A stretch of 64,000 nucleotides of DNA from Annulohypoxylon bovei var. microspora. Lineage: Eukaryota; Ascomycota; Sordariomycetes; Xylariales; Hypoxylaceae. Position numbers and translations under genes: made by a program. The notes under the pieces are model-generated. The model was not told the DNA's origin. It did no database searches and saw nothing but the letters and a program-made list of their open reading frames with translations. The DNA lies in contig MU405276.1 of the NCBI GenBank assembly GCA_022836615.1, positions 124,001-188,000 of the forward strand, in the 5' to 3' direction. Shown here in pieces: positions 25,335 through 36,391 of the stretch; within the stretch, counting starts at the first letter, position 1; each line of letters starts with the position of its first letter.

Positions 25335-26708
25335 TACCGTGTCTTCTAAAAACAAACCTAAGGTATCTTAAGGGCGTAACGAAGGAGGCGAAAAGGTTCG
25401 GCACCAGTTAGGGGGGTAATATCATGAAATCGACGGTGATCTCGGCAAACGGAGGGGCCGGAGGGGCTGGAGGGATCTCGCGGCGACTTTTTTTGTTCTT
25501 TCGGGGGGGGGTTGTATTGTACGTACTAGCAAAACACGGACGGTTTGCCGTGTCTAGGTCATGATGGGGGTAACATAACGCGGCGTTCTTGGCATCTTGC
25601 AGGCGGGACAGAAGGAACCGGAGTAGGACTCGCAGAGCTTAGGATTGCACCGGCTCATGCTTAGGTTATCTCGCATATAATTGCATCTTCCCAAATCGAT
25701 TTCTCGGAAAGTGATGTGATCATGGATGATTCTCTCGATGTTGGCGGGAGGCGGCGGAAGAACCAAGACCGAGGTATCCGTCACTTTAAGTCAACATCAA
25801 CTGCGTGGAACCGGCTTGTAGTCTTGAAGGAAGTGTATTGATTTTAAGTTCTTGCACCACCACCGTTTTTATTATCTGTGAACAAATAAATCGGACCAGC
25901 CGCACGGTTCATACCCAAATCTCCCCTCCCTTAATATAATAGTGCAATTCCCTCTTAATTACCCCACAGACGACGGAGTGGCAAAAATGACCTAATGCCA
26001 GCCGTTAAACCAACATTTTGCCATTCTGGGCACGCCCGCCTCCGCTGGTTGGCTGGGCCGATCTGGCTAAATCAAGGTTGTGCCACCTAGCTCCTCTAGC
26101 CTCGACTTATTGCAGCGTCTTAGCGCCATGTTTCATGTTGCGATGGCTCCTTGGTCCATTTAATATGATGTCTTTGGCTGAAAGTTGGATTGATTACTCA
26201 TCTTTTTGGGCTTCGGATTGGGTGCTTGCGAGGGTTGGCAGGAATATTTAGATGAATTGGATGAACTACGAGTTGATATCAAGGAAGTTTCCGAGAAGTG
26301 CTAGGAGCTATCGATTACGCCACCAAATTACCTCAGGCAATCAACGGTAGGTATGTAGGACTAGCAGAAGAAAAGTCAATTTGCAACCTGATAGTAGCTT
26401 ATGAAGCAGAAGAAGACCGGAAATATCACATAAACATGTTTAAGTCATGGATGAAAAGTAATATTAGAAGCCATTCCTGAAAGCATCCATCTGAAATAGC
26501 ATGATGTAGTGCCCTATGCGGCAAGACGCAAATATTCCTTATTTCCATATAGTTAGGACATTGCCCAGCGGTTTAAATAGGCCGATAAGACTGCTTAAAG
26601 CAATACGTATCACATCTTAAAGATGTCCAGCACGATGCGTGATTAAAGGTGCTATGTGGAAATCCTTCCATCTATCAGGAATCGGGCGAGGTTTGATATT
26701 TCAGATGA
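25335..26708. other. Intergenic region
   Basis: About 1.4 kb. It has G-rich tracts near 25450-25475 and a run of nine Gs near 25504-25513. A cysteine-containing minus-strand open frame at 25554-25784 lacks an ATG and any known domain, and I do not call it. Otherwise nothing is seen. Confidence 0.45.
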
Positions 26709-27395
26709 TCAACGGCGGAGGTTGAGACCATCTAGAGCATGGTTGGCCAGCGCGTCGGCCTCCTGGTTCTGGGCTCGCGGGACATGCCAGAACTTGAAAC
26801 CTAAGCCCCCCTCATCGCCATACGTCATCTCGTCGAGACGCTCGTGGATCTCCTTGAGAACCGGATAGTGCGCAACAGGGCGTCCTCTGGCGCGGCGCCC
26901 ACCACTCTCGATCCAGCCTTCGATCCACTCCGACATTGCTCGCACGAGGAAATCCGAATCCGTTCTAATTCGGAACTGCTGCAGCGAGTAGTCTCCTTCG
27001 ATAGCTACTGGGATAATGTGCAGCGCCTGTGACAAAGCCTCGATCTCAGCTCGAGTACTGGTCTGCGGGAGTGTGGAGTCCAGAAGTCCACTCGCGTTGT
27101 GGGGCGATTCCGGACCGAAATAGACGCCCCAGGCGGCGCGGGCGGACGGGGTTCCGTTACCGCGGCAGGCACCGTCGATGGAGATGACGACGGTCATCCT
27201 ATCAATTTCGACATTGCCTGTTCTCGGGTGCTTGTATTGGAGTTGTGAGACCTTTTTCAAGGGGTTGTAGACGACTAGCTGGCTCGCGGGGACGGTTCGG
27301 TACAACGAGCTAAAAGTAGGGTCGAATTGGCGTTCAATCTCCTCTCCCCACTCGTCGTAGGACGCGCCCATGCTGTTGCCCATCACGAACTGCAT
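26709..27395 (-). CDS. RNase H-domain protein
   Basis: Single-exon protein of 228 residues whose C-terminal two thirds is an RNase H fold. The four metal-binding acids are in the expected order: Asp in VVISIDGACRGNGTPSARAA, Glu in STRAEIEALSQALH, Asp in FRIRTDSDFLVRAM and Asp in AQNQEADALANHALD. RNase H enzymes cut the RNA strand of RNA:DNA hybrids. Such stand-alone proteins are common and multicopy in filamentous fungi, and their exact cellular job is unclear. No reverse transcriptase, integrase or terminal repeats are seen nearby, so it does not look like part of a retroelement. The N-terminal 65 residues have no recognised domain. The ATG at 27395 is the only good start. Confidence 0.88.
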   Translation of the reverse strand: MQFVMGNSMGASYDEWGEEIERQFDPTFSSLYRTVPASQLVVYNPLKKVSQLQYKHPRTGNVEIDRMTVVISIDGACRGNGTPSARAAWGVYFGPESPHNASGLLDSTLPQTSTRAEIEALSQALHIIPVAIEGDYSLQQFRIRTDSDFLVRAMSEWIEGWIESGGRRARGRPVAHYPVLKEIHERLDEMTYGDEGGLGFKFWHVPRAQNQEADALANHALDGLNLRR

Positions 27396-28006
27396 TTTCC
27401 GTGGTTTTGATAGATCGGCTCTGGCTAAGTTCCAATAATAGAAGACCCCGTGATTGGCACTGACTTAGCTGCGTTTCATAGCGCGATGGCTCAAGTATCT
27501 AATATCAGTAACATGAACAAAAAAAGGATTGTGTGAGAAAAGAAAACTCTGGAAAGTTTTCGCTCGCTGTTACTAAGGTCGTTGAAATATAAGTTCTAGT
27601 CGGGCAACTAGCTGTTTAGTAGGTTTCAAGTTCTAGATGCAACCTTGGAATTGATTGGAGTATTTAGCAAACAACGTAATAGGTACGTACCTACATAATG
27701 AAGTTTAAGTTACACCTAAGAGTGTTCCTTCCCCACCATCAATGCCACTATGTACCTACTTACTGCCCGAGACAGCGCTAGGTACTTATGTACACTCCGC
27801 AGAATATTAGAGCGTCATAATATGTACCTACCTAGGTCGCCTTTCTGAGGCTGCTACTCCACGACTATTGTAGATGGTACTCTGCGAAGCGACATAAACG
27901 TACGTCCTACCTATTCGGTTGAATATTGGTCAGAGTAAAGACCAACATGTCCGTTTAATACTCACTCCCACTATGTTTACACATCCATAGAAGCAAACGC
28001 GCGACT
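27396..28006. other. Intergenic region
   Basis: About 600 bp with several short ACCT/AGGT motifs (near 27681-27695 and 27821-27837). I see no gene. Confidence 0.5.
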
Positions 28007-28362
28007 TCAAATGATCTCAAACTCTTCCACAGCCTTGTCCATAGCCTCCCATGCGGCCTGGTACATGAGCCCAAGCCCAACACGCCTGAACTTCGTCAAC
28101 GTCTTATCAACGGGTACGAGCAGCAAGGCATAATAATATGTTTCTCCAAGCGTGATTTCCCATGTCTGCGGATAACCGTCCTTTGCTCGTTAGTCAGATT
28201 CGCCCGTGTGTGATGAGTGTGCGACTTGCCTCTACCGATCTAACGTCGGCTTCTGAACCTTGCCTTGATGTCTTTAAGGACCTCCGGATCGTAGCATTCT
28301 TCGGGAATTCGAAGTCCCTGGGGGTTGTCAGTCTTCTCCCATTCACACATGAAAATATCTCT
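28007..28362 (-). pseudogene. Orphaned C-terminal coding region of the HET gene
   Basis: Straight after the TGA the same frame reads RDIFMCEWEKTDNPQGLRIP, then EECYDPEVLKDIKARFRSR. A likely intron with a TGACTAAC branch site follows, and then a last exon read as TWEITLGETYYYALLLVPVD with a C terminus ending FEII and a stop at 28009-28007. This looks like real HET-gene tail sequence cut off by a nonsense codon. The exact last intron acceptor is ambiguous (28150-28175). Confidence 0.6.
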
Positions 28363-30303
28363 TCATGTTGCGTACCATCGCTCCATTTCACTCCGCTTGG
28401 CAGAGGCGAGTATGGAAAAAAAGACATTAGACTGAGACCTTTCGTCGAAATCCGCGAATCCTAGGATTTGAGAAGGCTTGCTACCGCTAACCATCAAATG
28501 AATGGGAGTATGCAAGCGGTTTCGAGTCCGGAAAAAGGTGGTCTCTGGTCTGATGCTATTGGCATTGTTTGATATCCATTTCCGGACGGGCACAGGAACT
28601 GCAACACAATCGCAATGTCCCCCCTCGATGCTATTCTCCATCCCTAGATATCCACGGATGTTCAAGGAACCGGAATCTACAATCGAAAGCGCGTCATATG
28701 TTCTCTGCACGTTCAGCACGAAGGCTGAATTCAAGCACCACCTCTTGCTGCCCTCGATTTTAACCCAACTCCAAGAAGGCATCTTAGGAACTTTTCGGCG
28801 TAGTGTTGACCGCGACATGCACGTCCAGATGAGTTCTGTGGGCATCGAGATATCCCATATTCCGAATCGATACCGACCGCGGTCAATTTCGGGTTGGGCA
28901 AGATCCTTCCGATAGGGGCGGCGTTTAGTTGTGCCCATTTCAGTAGCGATTCCTTGGATTTCTGGAAGCCAATCCGAAACCCGCGTCAGCTCCATTGCTG
29001 AGTATTCAGACAAGAGTGAAGTCCATGATTCGTATGTATGGTTGTCTATAGTAGAAAAGGAGTGACAGTTTCGTTCATCCAGCATCGACTCCTTGCATGA
29101 CCACACTATTCCACCAGGCATAAAGAAGACCTTGCGTCGCGACATGTACCTTTCTTGAAATGCCCAAGCCCTTTTGTTCAACGGGCTGCTCGAGGGGTCC
29201 TGTTCTCCAAGCGGCATGGGTGAAAGATAACATTGGCCAAGAATGCGATGTTCGTTGTCAACCAATGGCACATTAATGATTATTGGTTCAGGCCGTTGAA
29301 CAACACAACAGCCTTCGCTAGAATTAGATGCTCCAGAAGCTGCAATCATCAGTGTAGCCCTTTCAAATAGGGAACCCATTGTTGCTGACTCGCGTTCCCA
29401 CTCATCGTGGTCATCTTGTACAATGCAAAGGGAGTCTATCCAGAGGTAATCGATGCCTATGCTCTTAGTGATAATCAGAGCTTCCATGAAGGTCTTGGGA
29501 AGCTTATCAGGGGGAATTGCAATGTGATGCTCTTTCAGGTTGTCTTTGACGGTGCAAAGGGGGCGTTTGTACTCGGGGCCCCAACAGTGGCTCAAGACAC
29601 AGTATCTTCCTTGCTTCCCTCCGGTTTCGATCAGTTTTACGTCTAGCTCAGGTGTGGTGTTTTTGATGTATAAAACTCGGGTGGGGAGGTTCACAACATC
29701 TCCAGGAGCCAGAGTCGACCCACCAAGCGTTTCGAGGCATTCTTCATGGCAGGATAAGCACATTCGGAGCCAGTTTGAGATTAATGGTGAGGCCTCAGCT
29801 GGATCATTAGTAAATATTGGATGCTGTGTTGTGATCAACGGTACAGCTTCAACACCCTCGTCGGCATACACCCCACGAATTGTTGTAGTCAGGTTTGCTG
29901 CAGGGTTTCCTAAGTACATAAAGTGTCAGGAATGGCCGCAGAGATAGGAGGAATGTGCTATATTTGCTTTACCTTCATCGCACCATATGGCGAGTCGTAT
30001 ATTATTAGAAACATCGGATCTCTGCACATTCTCAAAAGATTTCCCGCTGCACAGAGTCAAACAGGATTTCCCACTCCACAAACCAATCTTGCCTTCCCTT
30101 GAAGATCTATCCAAGTCCACACCTATCCATGTTGTCCACCCACCGGGAATATCCCCTAACTGGTCAATAAGAGGATAAATGAATTCGCATAGGCGGCAGT
30201 AGGATGCGGAATCTCTGAATCTTCCCTGTTTTGCTAACCATTCAAAGCCAACATGATCTGATATTCTCTTAAGTACCTTCAGACAGAATTCGCAGAACTC
30301 CAT
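28363..30303 (-). CDS. HET-domain protein, ended early by an in-frame TGA
   Basis: Heterokaryon-incompatibility-type protein; such proteins trigger cell death after fusion of unlike strains (family knowledge). Exons 30303-29973 and 29909-28363 encode 625 residues. A cysteine-rich N-terminal region (FCEFCLKVLKRI, YCRLCEFIYPLIDQLG) precedes the HET domain, which shows its core motifs: RYCVLSHCWGPEY, LPKTFMEALIITKSIGIDYL and LWIDSLCIVQDDHDEWERES. RAWAFQERYMSRR and the C-terminal region follow. The frame ends at a TGA (28365-28363) after MERWYAT. Downstream, the same frame goes on with coding-like sequence, so the original protein was probably longer. The HET domain itself is intact, so a shortened protein may still be made. 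Confidence 0.85.
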
Positions 30304-31288
30304 GGCGGCCTAAGTTGCAAGGCGCCCAGATTTTATAGGGGCTGAAAGGTAGAACCGTTAGGTATTTGAGGGATTTTTCATAAGGCAAGGTTGGTATGAG
30401 GGGGAGCCTCATTAACGGCCTCATCATTCATCCTAGATCACTTAATTGCTACGAACCAACTGCCTAATGGCTTGTTAAGAGGACCCGGCAAAGGGTATAA
30501 CATGCTGACGCCGATGCGTGAAGTTTAATAGAAAAGCAGGTACTCCGAGACAAGTTGATATTTGGATTGGTGTTGTAGGTGTTGTAGGTAAGCTCAAATA
30601 CCCCGGTCCAGGTGAAGAAGACCGCCAAACCGCCAATTGAATTTACCTACAGTGCGTTTTGTGGCTTACACTGTATTTACACTGTATTTAGTCTAGCGCT
30701 TTTTGTTATACCCCGCCCAATATTTCGATGAGCTATGGAATCTCTCTAGATCGCTTCGCTCCGTGATTAAAAGAATCTCGCACTTCGAGTGAAGGCTATG
30801 TTTTAATTGATCCGTAAGAGCGTTGGCTTTGGCGTTTTTGTTACGTAATATCAAAGTATGAATATTTACTCGGCGAAATATTCAATTGATTTAAAAAGAG
30901 TTATTTACATTACCGTTTTTCTTCTTAACTATAGCATTGCCCACGTTTATCAATTTGGGAATGTCTAGTAAGAAGCGGGCGAGCAAATGAAGCCAATTCT
31001 TACCTAAGTACGTTAGAAGGAGATAGTCCGAGTGTAGTCTTAGATGTTTATCATATTATGTAAAGGATAACTAAAGGTTGTCAAAATCGCTTATGTAGGT
31101 AAGCTGTCTTACATAAGACTACGAAGCGGATACATACCTCATTCATTTCAAGGGACGCTACCTACCAGGTAAGGTATCAATTCCATACCTATCTAGGTAG
31201 TCAATCATATCGCCGAACCTGTCGCCAAGTTCGAATCGAGGCTATCACAACGATACCTATTACACGCGTGCTCTGGCAGCAATGAACC
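30304..31288. promoter_or_regulatory. Divergent promoter region
   Basis: About 1 kb between the HET gene (leftward) and the acyltransferase (rightward), AT-rich, with AGGT/ACCT motifs at 31150-31200. No gene is seen. Confidence 0.45.
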
Positions 31289-32912
31289 ATGGCAAACGGA
31301 TCGAACCATGGCACAGAGACGACGGTGCTGCGCAAATTCGGAATCAAGTAAGTAAGCACCCGTTATTACATACTGACATGGCATCTCGGCCCATCTCACC
31401 TACGACCACTTGTCTAGCGAGGCGTACCAACTGGCCATGTATCTACTGGACCAATATCGTGGCACTGTCCTCTCTTGTCGCTATGCAATCCCGTCACGTC
31501 TTGCACCGGCAGATTCACAGACCCAACTGGAGGAGGCAGTCAAGGTCGCTGTCGTGGACACCGTTATGAGACATCCGATGCTGCAAGTCGGCATGATGAA
31601 TGCAACTTCCAAGGCTCCCTCGTGGATCCAGCTGCAGAATCTCGACTTAACGCAACATATAAAATGGCTTTACATCGGAGGGCATGACGACTTTGAACAA
31701 ACGGTCCAGAAAACCTTTCGCACTCATCTCGATGAATATTTCCCGGACCTTTCCATTAAGCAGCCGGGTTGGAAAATTACCATCGTTCGGCAAGGGAATG
31801 CTGCTACCATGGAGGTCCTACTCACTTGGAATCACCCCCAATTCGACGGTGCAGGTGCCAAGGTGTTCCATGAAGACTTCCTCGAGATGCTCAATAATGC
31901 TAAGAATGGAGCATACGAGCGGACGGGCTTGGATGGCGATATCCTGAGACTGCCTCAAGAACCCCCCTTGCTTCCAATGCCAATCGAGAGCTTAAGGAGT
32001 CTTCCGGTAGATCTCAAGTACCTCGCCAAAATGTTTTGGGAGGAAATTCGGCCCCAGTTTCTTAATTGGGACGTATCCCAAGCAGCCTGGTGCCCGATTC
32101 GCACCTCTCCATACAAGACCCAGTTCCGAGCCTTTTTTATGGATAACGCAGCTCTACTTGCGATCCTAGCTCTCTGCCGACAGAACAAGACTACCATCAC
32201 CGGCCTGTTAAACGGATTAGCGCTTATTGCCTTCTCATCGCGCCTCGACAGCACGGTCGCCTCGACCTTTCAATGTGCTACCATTATGGATCATCGCCGG
32301 AATCTGCCACCCGCCCCGCCAGACGCTCCGTGGGTTCGCTCCGACAGGGTAGTGGGCAACTACGTCACTCAGGTGTTCCATAAATTTGACGCGAAACTGG
32401 TCGCGCAGATTCGTTCCAAGCTACCGGCCGATGCCAGCGAGGGCAGAGATCTGTCCTCCGACCTTCAACACGAGCTCTGGGCCGCATCGGCACAGAATCG
32501 GCTGGAGATAGTGCGCAAGCTGGAAGGCGGGCTACGAAACGATCTCATCGGAGTGTTTAAGTACGTGACGGACTGGCAGCAGACGATGAGCAGCATGGCG
32601 AAAAAAAAGCGCCAGTTCTCGTGGCTGGTGACCAACGTCGGTGTGCTGGACGGCAACACGTCAAGAAGGCTGAGCACCACCGGCGGTGACACCAAATCCG
32701 ACAGCGACCAGAGGTGGTCGATCGACCGAGCGCAGTTTGGCCTCAGCGCTGAGATACCCGCTGCCGCTATCGAGTTTGCCCCGATCAGCGTCGTTGGCCG
32801 GGGAATGTGTGTCAGCGCTAACTGGCCGGACTGTGCTGTTGATACGATGTTCGGGGAGCGCATCATGGCTGATCTGGAAAGATGGCTGTCCCAATTGGCG
32901 AGCCAGTCATGA
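31289..32912 (+). CDS. Alcohol acetyltransferase-family (AATase) acyltransferase
   Basis: CoA-dependent acyltransferase of 517 residues, related to yeast alcohol acetyltransferases and, more distantly, to condensation domains. Exons 31289-31347 and 31418-32912. The short first exon supplies the conserved start of the domain (TVLRKFGINEAYQLAMYLLD, then YRGTVLSCRYAIP). The catalytic HxxxDG is WNHPQFDGAGAKVFHEDF with His159. Later blocks QFRAFFMDNAALLAILALCR and DHRRNLPPAP are also family-like, but the C-terminal DFGWG-type motif is not obvious. Esterification or acetylation of an alcohol is the family reaction; the natural acceptor is unknown. A polyketide product is possible because a polyketide synthase lies about 8.5 kb away and an enoylreductase relic lies directly downstream, but the link is inference. 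Confidence 0.87.
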
Positions 32913-33170
32913 TGTGCCTGCTACGAAGTACCGCTTGTATAGATCCATACACTTAGAGAGGATTCAGGAAGGAGAGACATGCTTTACCTCAGCTTTTCCT
33001 GGCCCCCAAATGTGATTACAAATGCGCCTTGCCGATCATATCGGCCAGATTATAAGTCCCTATACTGATAGGGTCGTTGCTCTTTATTATATGTCGAGGC
33101 AGAGATACTATTAGGTATTGGCGGGGGATGCGGTCAATGACACGGGCTTATTTTCACGGCACGGCTATTT

Positions 33171-34519
33171 ATGTTATCCTTTGTTTTGAGAAACTCAGCC
33201 AAGGATCTTTCTTTCTGCCATGAGAACATCGAGCTTCGACCCATCTATAGAAGAATTAAGACGCCAAGTACCTATCAAGACATGCCGCTTTTGCTTGACG
33301 CTCCTCTACAACGGGCTGTGGGGCGTTTCGTGCCTGTGTCATTGCCCCCGACTGGGACTTTTGACGGGCATCATCACATCCCGCGTAGCATCTCGTGGGG
33401 ATGTCGCGAAACAGCACATAGAAGAAGCGGCGGGGCCCTCTCGCAAAGGCGACATTTCCTGTCTGGAGCTGGACTTGGAACGCTACGACTCGTGTACTAG
33501 CTTCATGGCCAAGCTCAAAAGCAGTCTCCCTGGCCCCGCCGACCTAGACGTGGCGATCGTGAACGGCGGCATCTACAGCTCAGGCAAATTGGAAAAGAGT
33601 GCCGAAGGATGGTAGGTACTACCTATCTCTCCCTCGTTTGACTATACCACACTACCTAGTATACTGCTTGGGCACGCCCGTGTCGAAACCTACCATGAGT
33701 TAGGCCCAACAGACATCGAGATCGAAGCCAAAGTCTGGGGTGTCGGCTTCCGCGACGTGTTTCTTGCCCTCGGCCGCTTGGATGAAGACGATTTTGGGGC
33801 GGACTGCGCGGGAATAGTAACAAGAGTAGGAGCCAAAGTTCAGTCTTTCAAGATCGGGGACCGTGTCGGCATGCAGACAACCAATAGTATGAAAACCTAT
33901 CCCAGAGCGCACGAATGGACTACGGCCAAAATCGCAGACTCTGTTTCGTTTGAAGACGCTTGTGCCATTATCATACCCGGAATGACCGCGTTACAGTCGT
34001 TAATCGAGGTCGCGCGCTTGCAGAAAGGAGAGAAAGTCCTGATCCATTCAGCTTCGGGAGGCACGGGCCAGCTGGCCCTCCAGATCGCGCAGATTCATCG
34101 GCGCAGAGGTCTTTGCGACGGTGGGATACGACCACAAAAAGCAGCTCCTTATAGACGAGTATGGTGTCCCTGCCGATCACATCTTCTACAGCAGAGACAC
34201 CAGTTTTGCCCTGGGGGTTATGAGGGCCACTAATGGTTACGGCGTTGATGTTATTCTGAACTCCTTGGTAGGCGAATCCTTGCGTGCTTCTTGGGACTGC
34301 ATTGCTCCGTACGGAAGGATGATCGAGATCGGTAAGGCCGAGATAAACGCCAACACGTCGCTCCCAATGGGTAGCTTCAAAAAGAATAGCCTACCTAGCT
34401 ACCCACGCAACAAGGTATCGGTCATAATGAAAATGATATATTTGATAAAAATGTTGCGCTACTTTGAAAAGGGCAGGAATCTTCCTGTACGGTACTGTAG
34501 TGAAGTTGAGATTAGATAG
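33171..34519 (+). pseudogene. Fused relic: SDR fragment followed by a polyketide-synthase enoylreductase fragment
   Basis: Broken remains of two reductase domains. 33300-33615 reads like a short-chain dehydrogenase (LPPTGTFDG in one frame; then, in another, ASRGDVAKQHIEEAAG, LELDLERYDSCTSFMAKLKS and DLDVAIVNGGIYSSGKLEKS). Its TGxxxGxG cofactor loop is missing. From about 33660 the sequence becomes an MDR/PKS enoylreductase: ELGPTDIEIEAKVWGVGFRD, ADCAGIVTRVGAKVQSFKIG, VLIHSASGGTGQLALQIAQ. Near 34095-34105 a one-base insertion shifts the frame, which continues as IGAEVFATVGYDHKKQLLID and GYGVDVILNSLVGESLRASW. Homology ends near GSFKKN (34382). It resembles the enoylreductase of the polyketide synthase at 44-49 kb but differs at many positions, so it comes from another synthase. 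Confidence 0.8.
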
Positions 34520-34791
34520 TATGTACCTGTCCGGCTAAATCTCGGCCTGTACACCATTCAACAATATGCCTCGGCTCAGTAGGTTCCACATGGAAGGAAC
34601 GAATTAACTAGTATTCGTCATCACAACTCCTTCACTTACAGTAACTACCTACTTTCCTAAACTTAGATTATGGATTGTGGATTGTCTCCTATTTATCTAT
34701 TTATCTATTTACACACAATTTGATGTAGAGCATAGATGTCAATGGTGAATTTAACCACCACCACTACAATACTACCCTAACTTCTGTACTA

Positions 34792-34992
34792 ATGCCATTT
34801 GCGCCGACTAACAACACCCTCATCGCAAAGTGTACCAGCACTGTGTTGTGTCATCTACGGGCCATCCCTCTCTGGGGAATTGCGCTGGCTATACTACTTT
34901 TGGGTTTCCTTCGAGCGCAGTTTATAGCCCTCACTACAGGTCCCAAGTCTTCACCGTCGCAATCACCGAATCGGAAATTAGTCGCAGAGTGA
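34792..34992 (+). other. In-frame upstream ORF with a hydrophobic segment
   Basis: A 66-codon ATG frame lies in the leader of the thioesterase-like gene, ends with TGA 9 bp before that gene's ATG, and is in the same frame. It contains a plausible membrane helix (LWGIALAILLLGFLRAQFIA). It may be a regulatory upstream ORF. Alternatively, a weak 57-nt intron (about 34940-34996, ending in ACAG) could splice it onto the gene as a longer N terminus. Confidence 0.4.
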
Positions 34993-35001
34993 ACAGCAAT
35001 C

Positions 35002-36115
35002 ATGGCTTCTGCTGCTGGATCCGCGAACAAGGTGATACGGGTTGCTGGGCCTGTCCTCCTACCGGCGATAGCCTACGGCGCTTATAAAGGCAACGCGTTG
35101 GGATTATTGCAGTCTTTTTTCACGGGACCCGGTAGAACGAGTCGGGTCATAGCGCTAGCTGTTGTATTATACAACTGGAAGAGTTTGCCTCTAGCATGGA
35201 CTGTACGCCATCCACTACTTGAAATGTCATTCCAGATCTGAGAGAACTATTTGCTAAAAGAAGTTCCCGCAGTTCCGTGTCCTCGGTGCCATGACTTCCC
35301 ACTTTGCGCTACGCGGCCTACATTCACACGGCCCCGATAAGCTATTCCACCCTGTCATCACGCCGTCGCATGTCACGCTCCTCGAAGTCGACTATAACTT
35401 TCATAAGTCTAACTCGACGTATTTCGCTGACCTCGACGTGAGCCGATCCCACCTCGTCTCGCACTTGTTCGCACGTGGATGCGCTGCTGTAGCCAACAAT
35501 GCTACTACGAAGCTCGTAATGAACCCATCTGACCCTTCGAAACCAGCTAAGGGCCGGTTCGCCGTTATGCTCGGCGCCGTGCACTGTAGCTTCAAGAAGG
35601 AGTTGCAGCCGTATCAAAAATACGAGATGTGGAGTTATATCTGTAGCTGGGATCGTAAGTGGCTATATATCGTGACGCATTTCGTTGAAAAGGGTGCTGT
35701 GAAGCCGCGCTCGTGGGATGCGAGTAACTTCGGACCGACGAGGAAGGATGAGGGGAAGGTTGAGGACTGGGAGAAGAAAATTCACGCCACGGCTATCAGC
35801 AAGTACGTTTTCAAGGTCGGGCGGTTGACGGTGCATCCTGCGGTTCTTATCGAGGCCAGTGGTCTTCTACCGGAACGACCCGGCGGTTGGGTAACTATAG
35901 AGAACGGGATGGCACCGCCGTCTCATGTTGTAACTGGCGGCGCTGCCCCCGAATCCGAATTTGATCCCGAGTCTGCTGATTGGGATTGGAAGCGAACAGA
36001 AGAATTACGACTCAAGGGTCACGAATTTGCGGAGCATTTTGCAGCACTCGACGGCCTGCAGGGCCACTTTGATGGCGGCGAAGACGGCGCATTAGGAATA
36101 TTTGGTCTCTCATGA
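35002..36115 (+). CDS. THEM6-like thioesterase-fold protein
   Basis: Protein of 347 residues from exons 35002-35202 and 35273-36115. It matches the fungal THEM6/4HBT_2-type hotdog proteins, often labelled 'capsule polysaccharide biosynthesis protein' by old transfer of names. A hydrophobic N-terminal segment (VIALAVVLYNWKSLPLAWTF) probably anchors it to a membrane. The hotdog region shows VTLLEVDYNFHKSNSTYFAD, LDVSRSHLVSHLFARG, AVMLGAVHCSFKKELQPYQK and YEMWSYICSWDRKWLYIVTH. Acyl-CoA thioester hydrolysis is the family idea, but activity has not been shown for most members. A conserved-looking acidic Trp/Gly-containing C terminus follows (DWDWKRTEELRLKGHEFAEH). Confidence 0.82.
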
Positions 36116-36391
36116 TTTATACCGCGCTCAAGCGCGTATAGATGCATTATCTGTTAGACTTAATCTCACGAGGGGCAAGGTAGATATCACACTAGACGGA
36201 TTCGGAAATAAAGCTAATCCAACACTAGAAAATATAATATAGACCGCCAAGACAATTATAGATAATATAATCAGTTGTTCTTTTCACTTTTCCACAGGTA
36301 TCAATTAACTTTTTTTCAAATCGCTCCAAGGATAGAAATATTGCGCTATAAGAGAAATTCGCCATCAACCACACGAGAAGAGGTCCATCCT

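Noticed and set aside
25554..25784. Minus-strand frame with several cysteines (RCNPKLCES, FCPACKMP)
   Set aside because: Starts at GTG with a stop just upstream, only 76 codons, no known domain and no partner exon; too weak to call.
26709..27395. RNase H protein as part of a retrotransposon
   Set aside because: No reverse transcriptase, integrase, gag or long terminal repeats nearby; it is a stand-alone gene with an ATG and complete catalytic residues.
31220..31245. tRNA-like B box (AGTTCGAATCGAGG)
   Set aside because: No matching A box or foldable cloverleaf around it.
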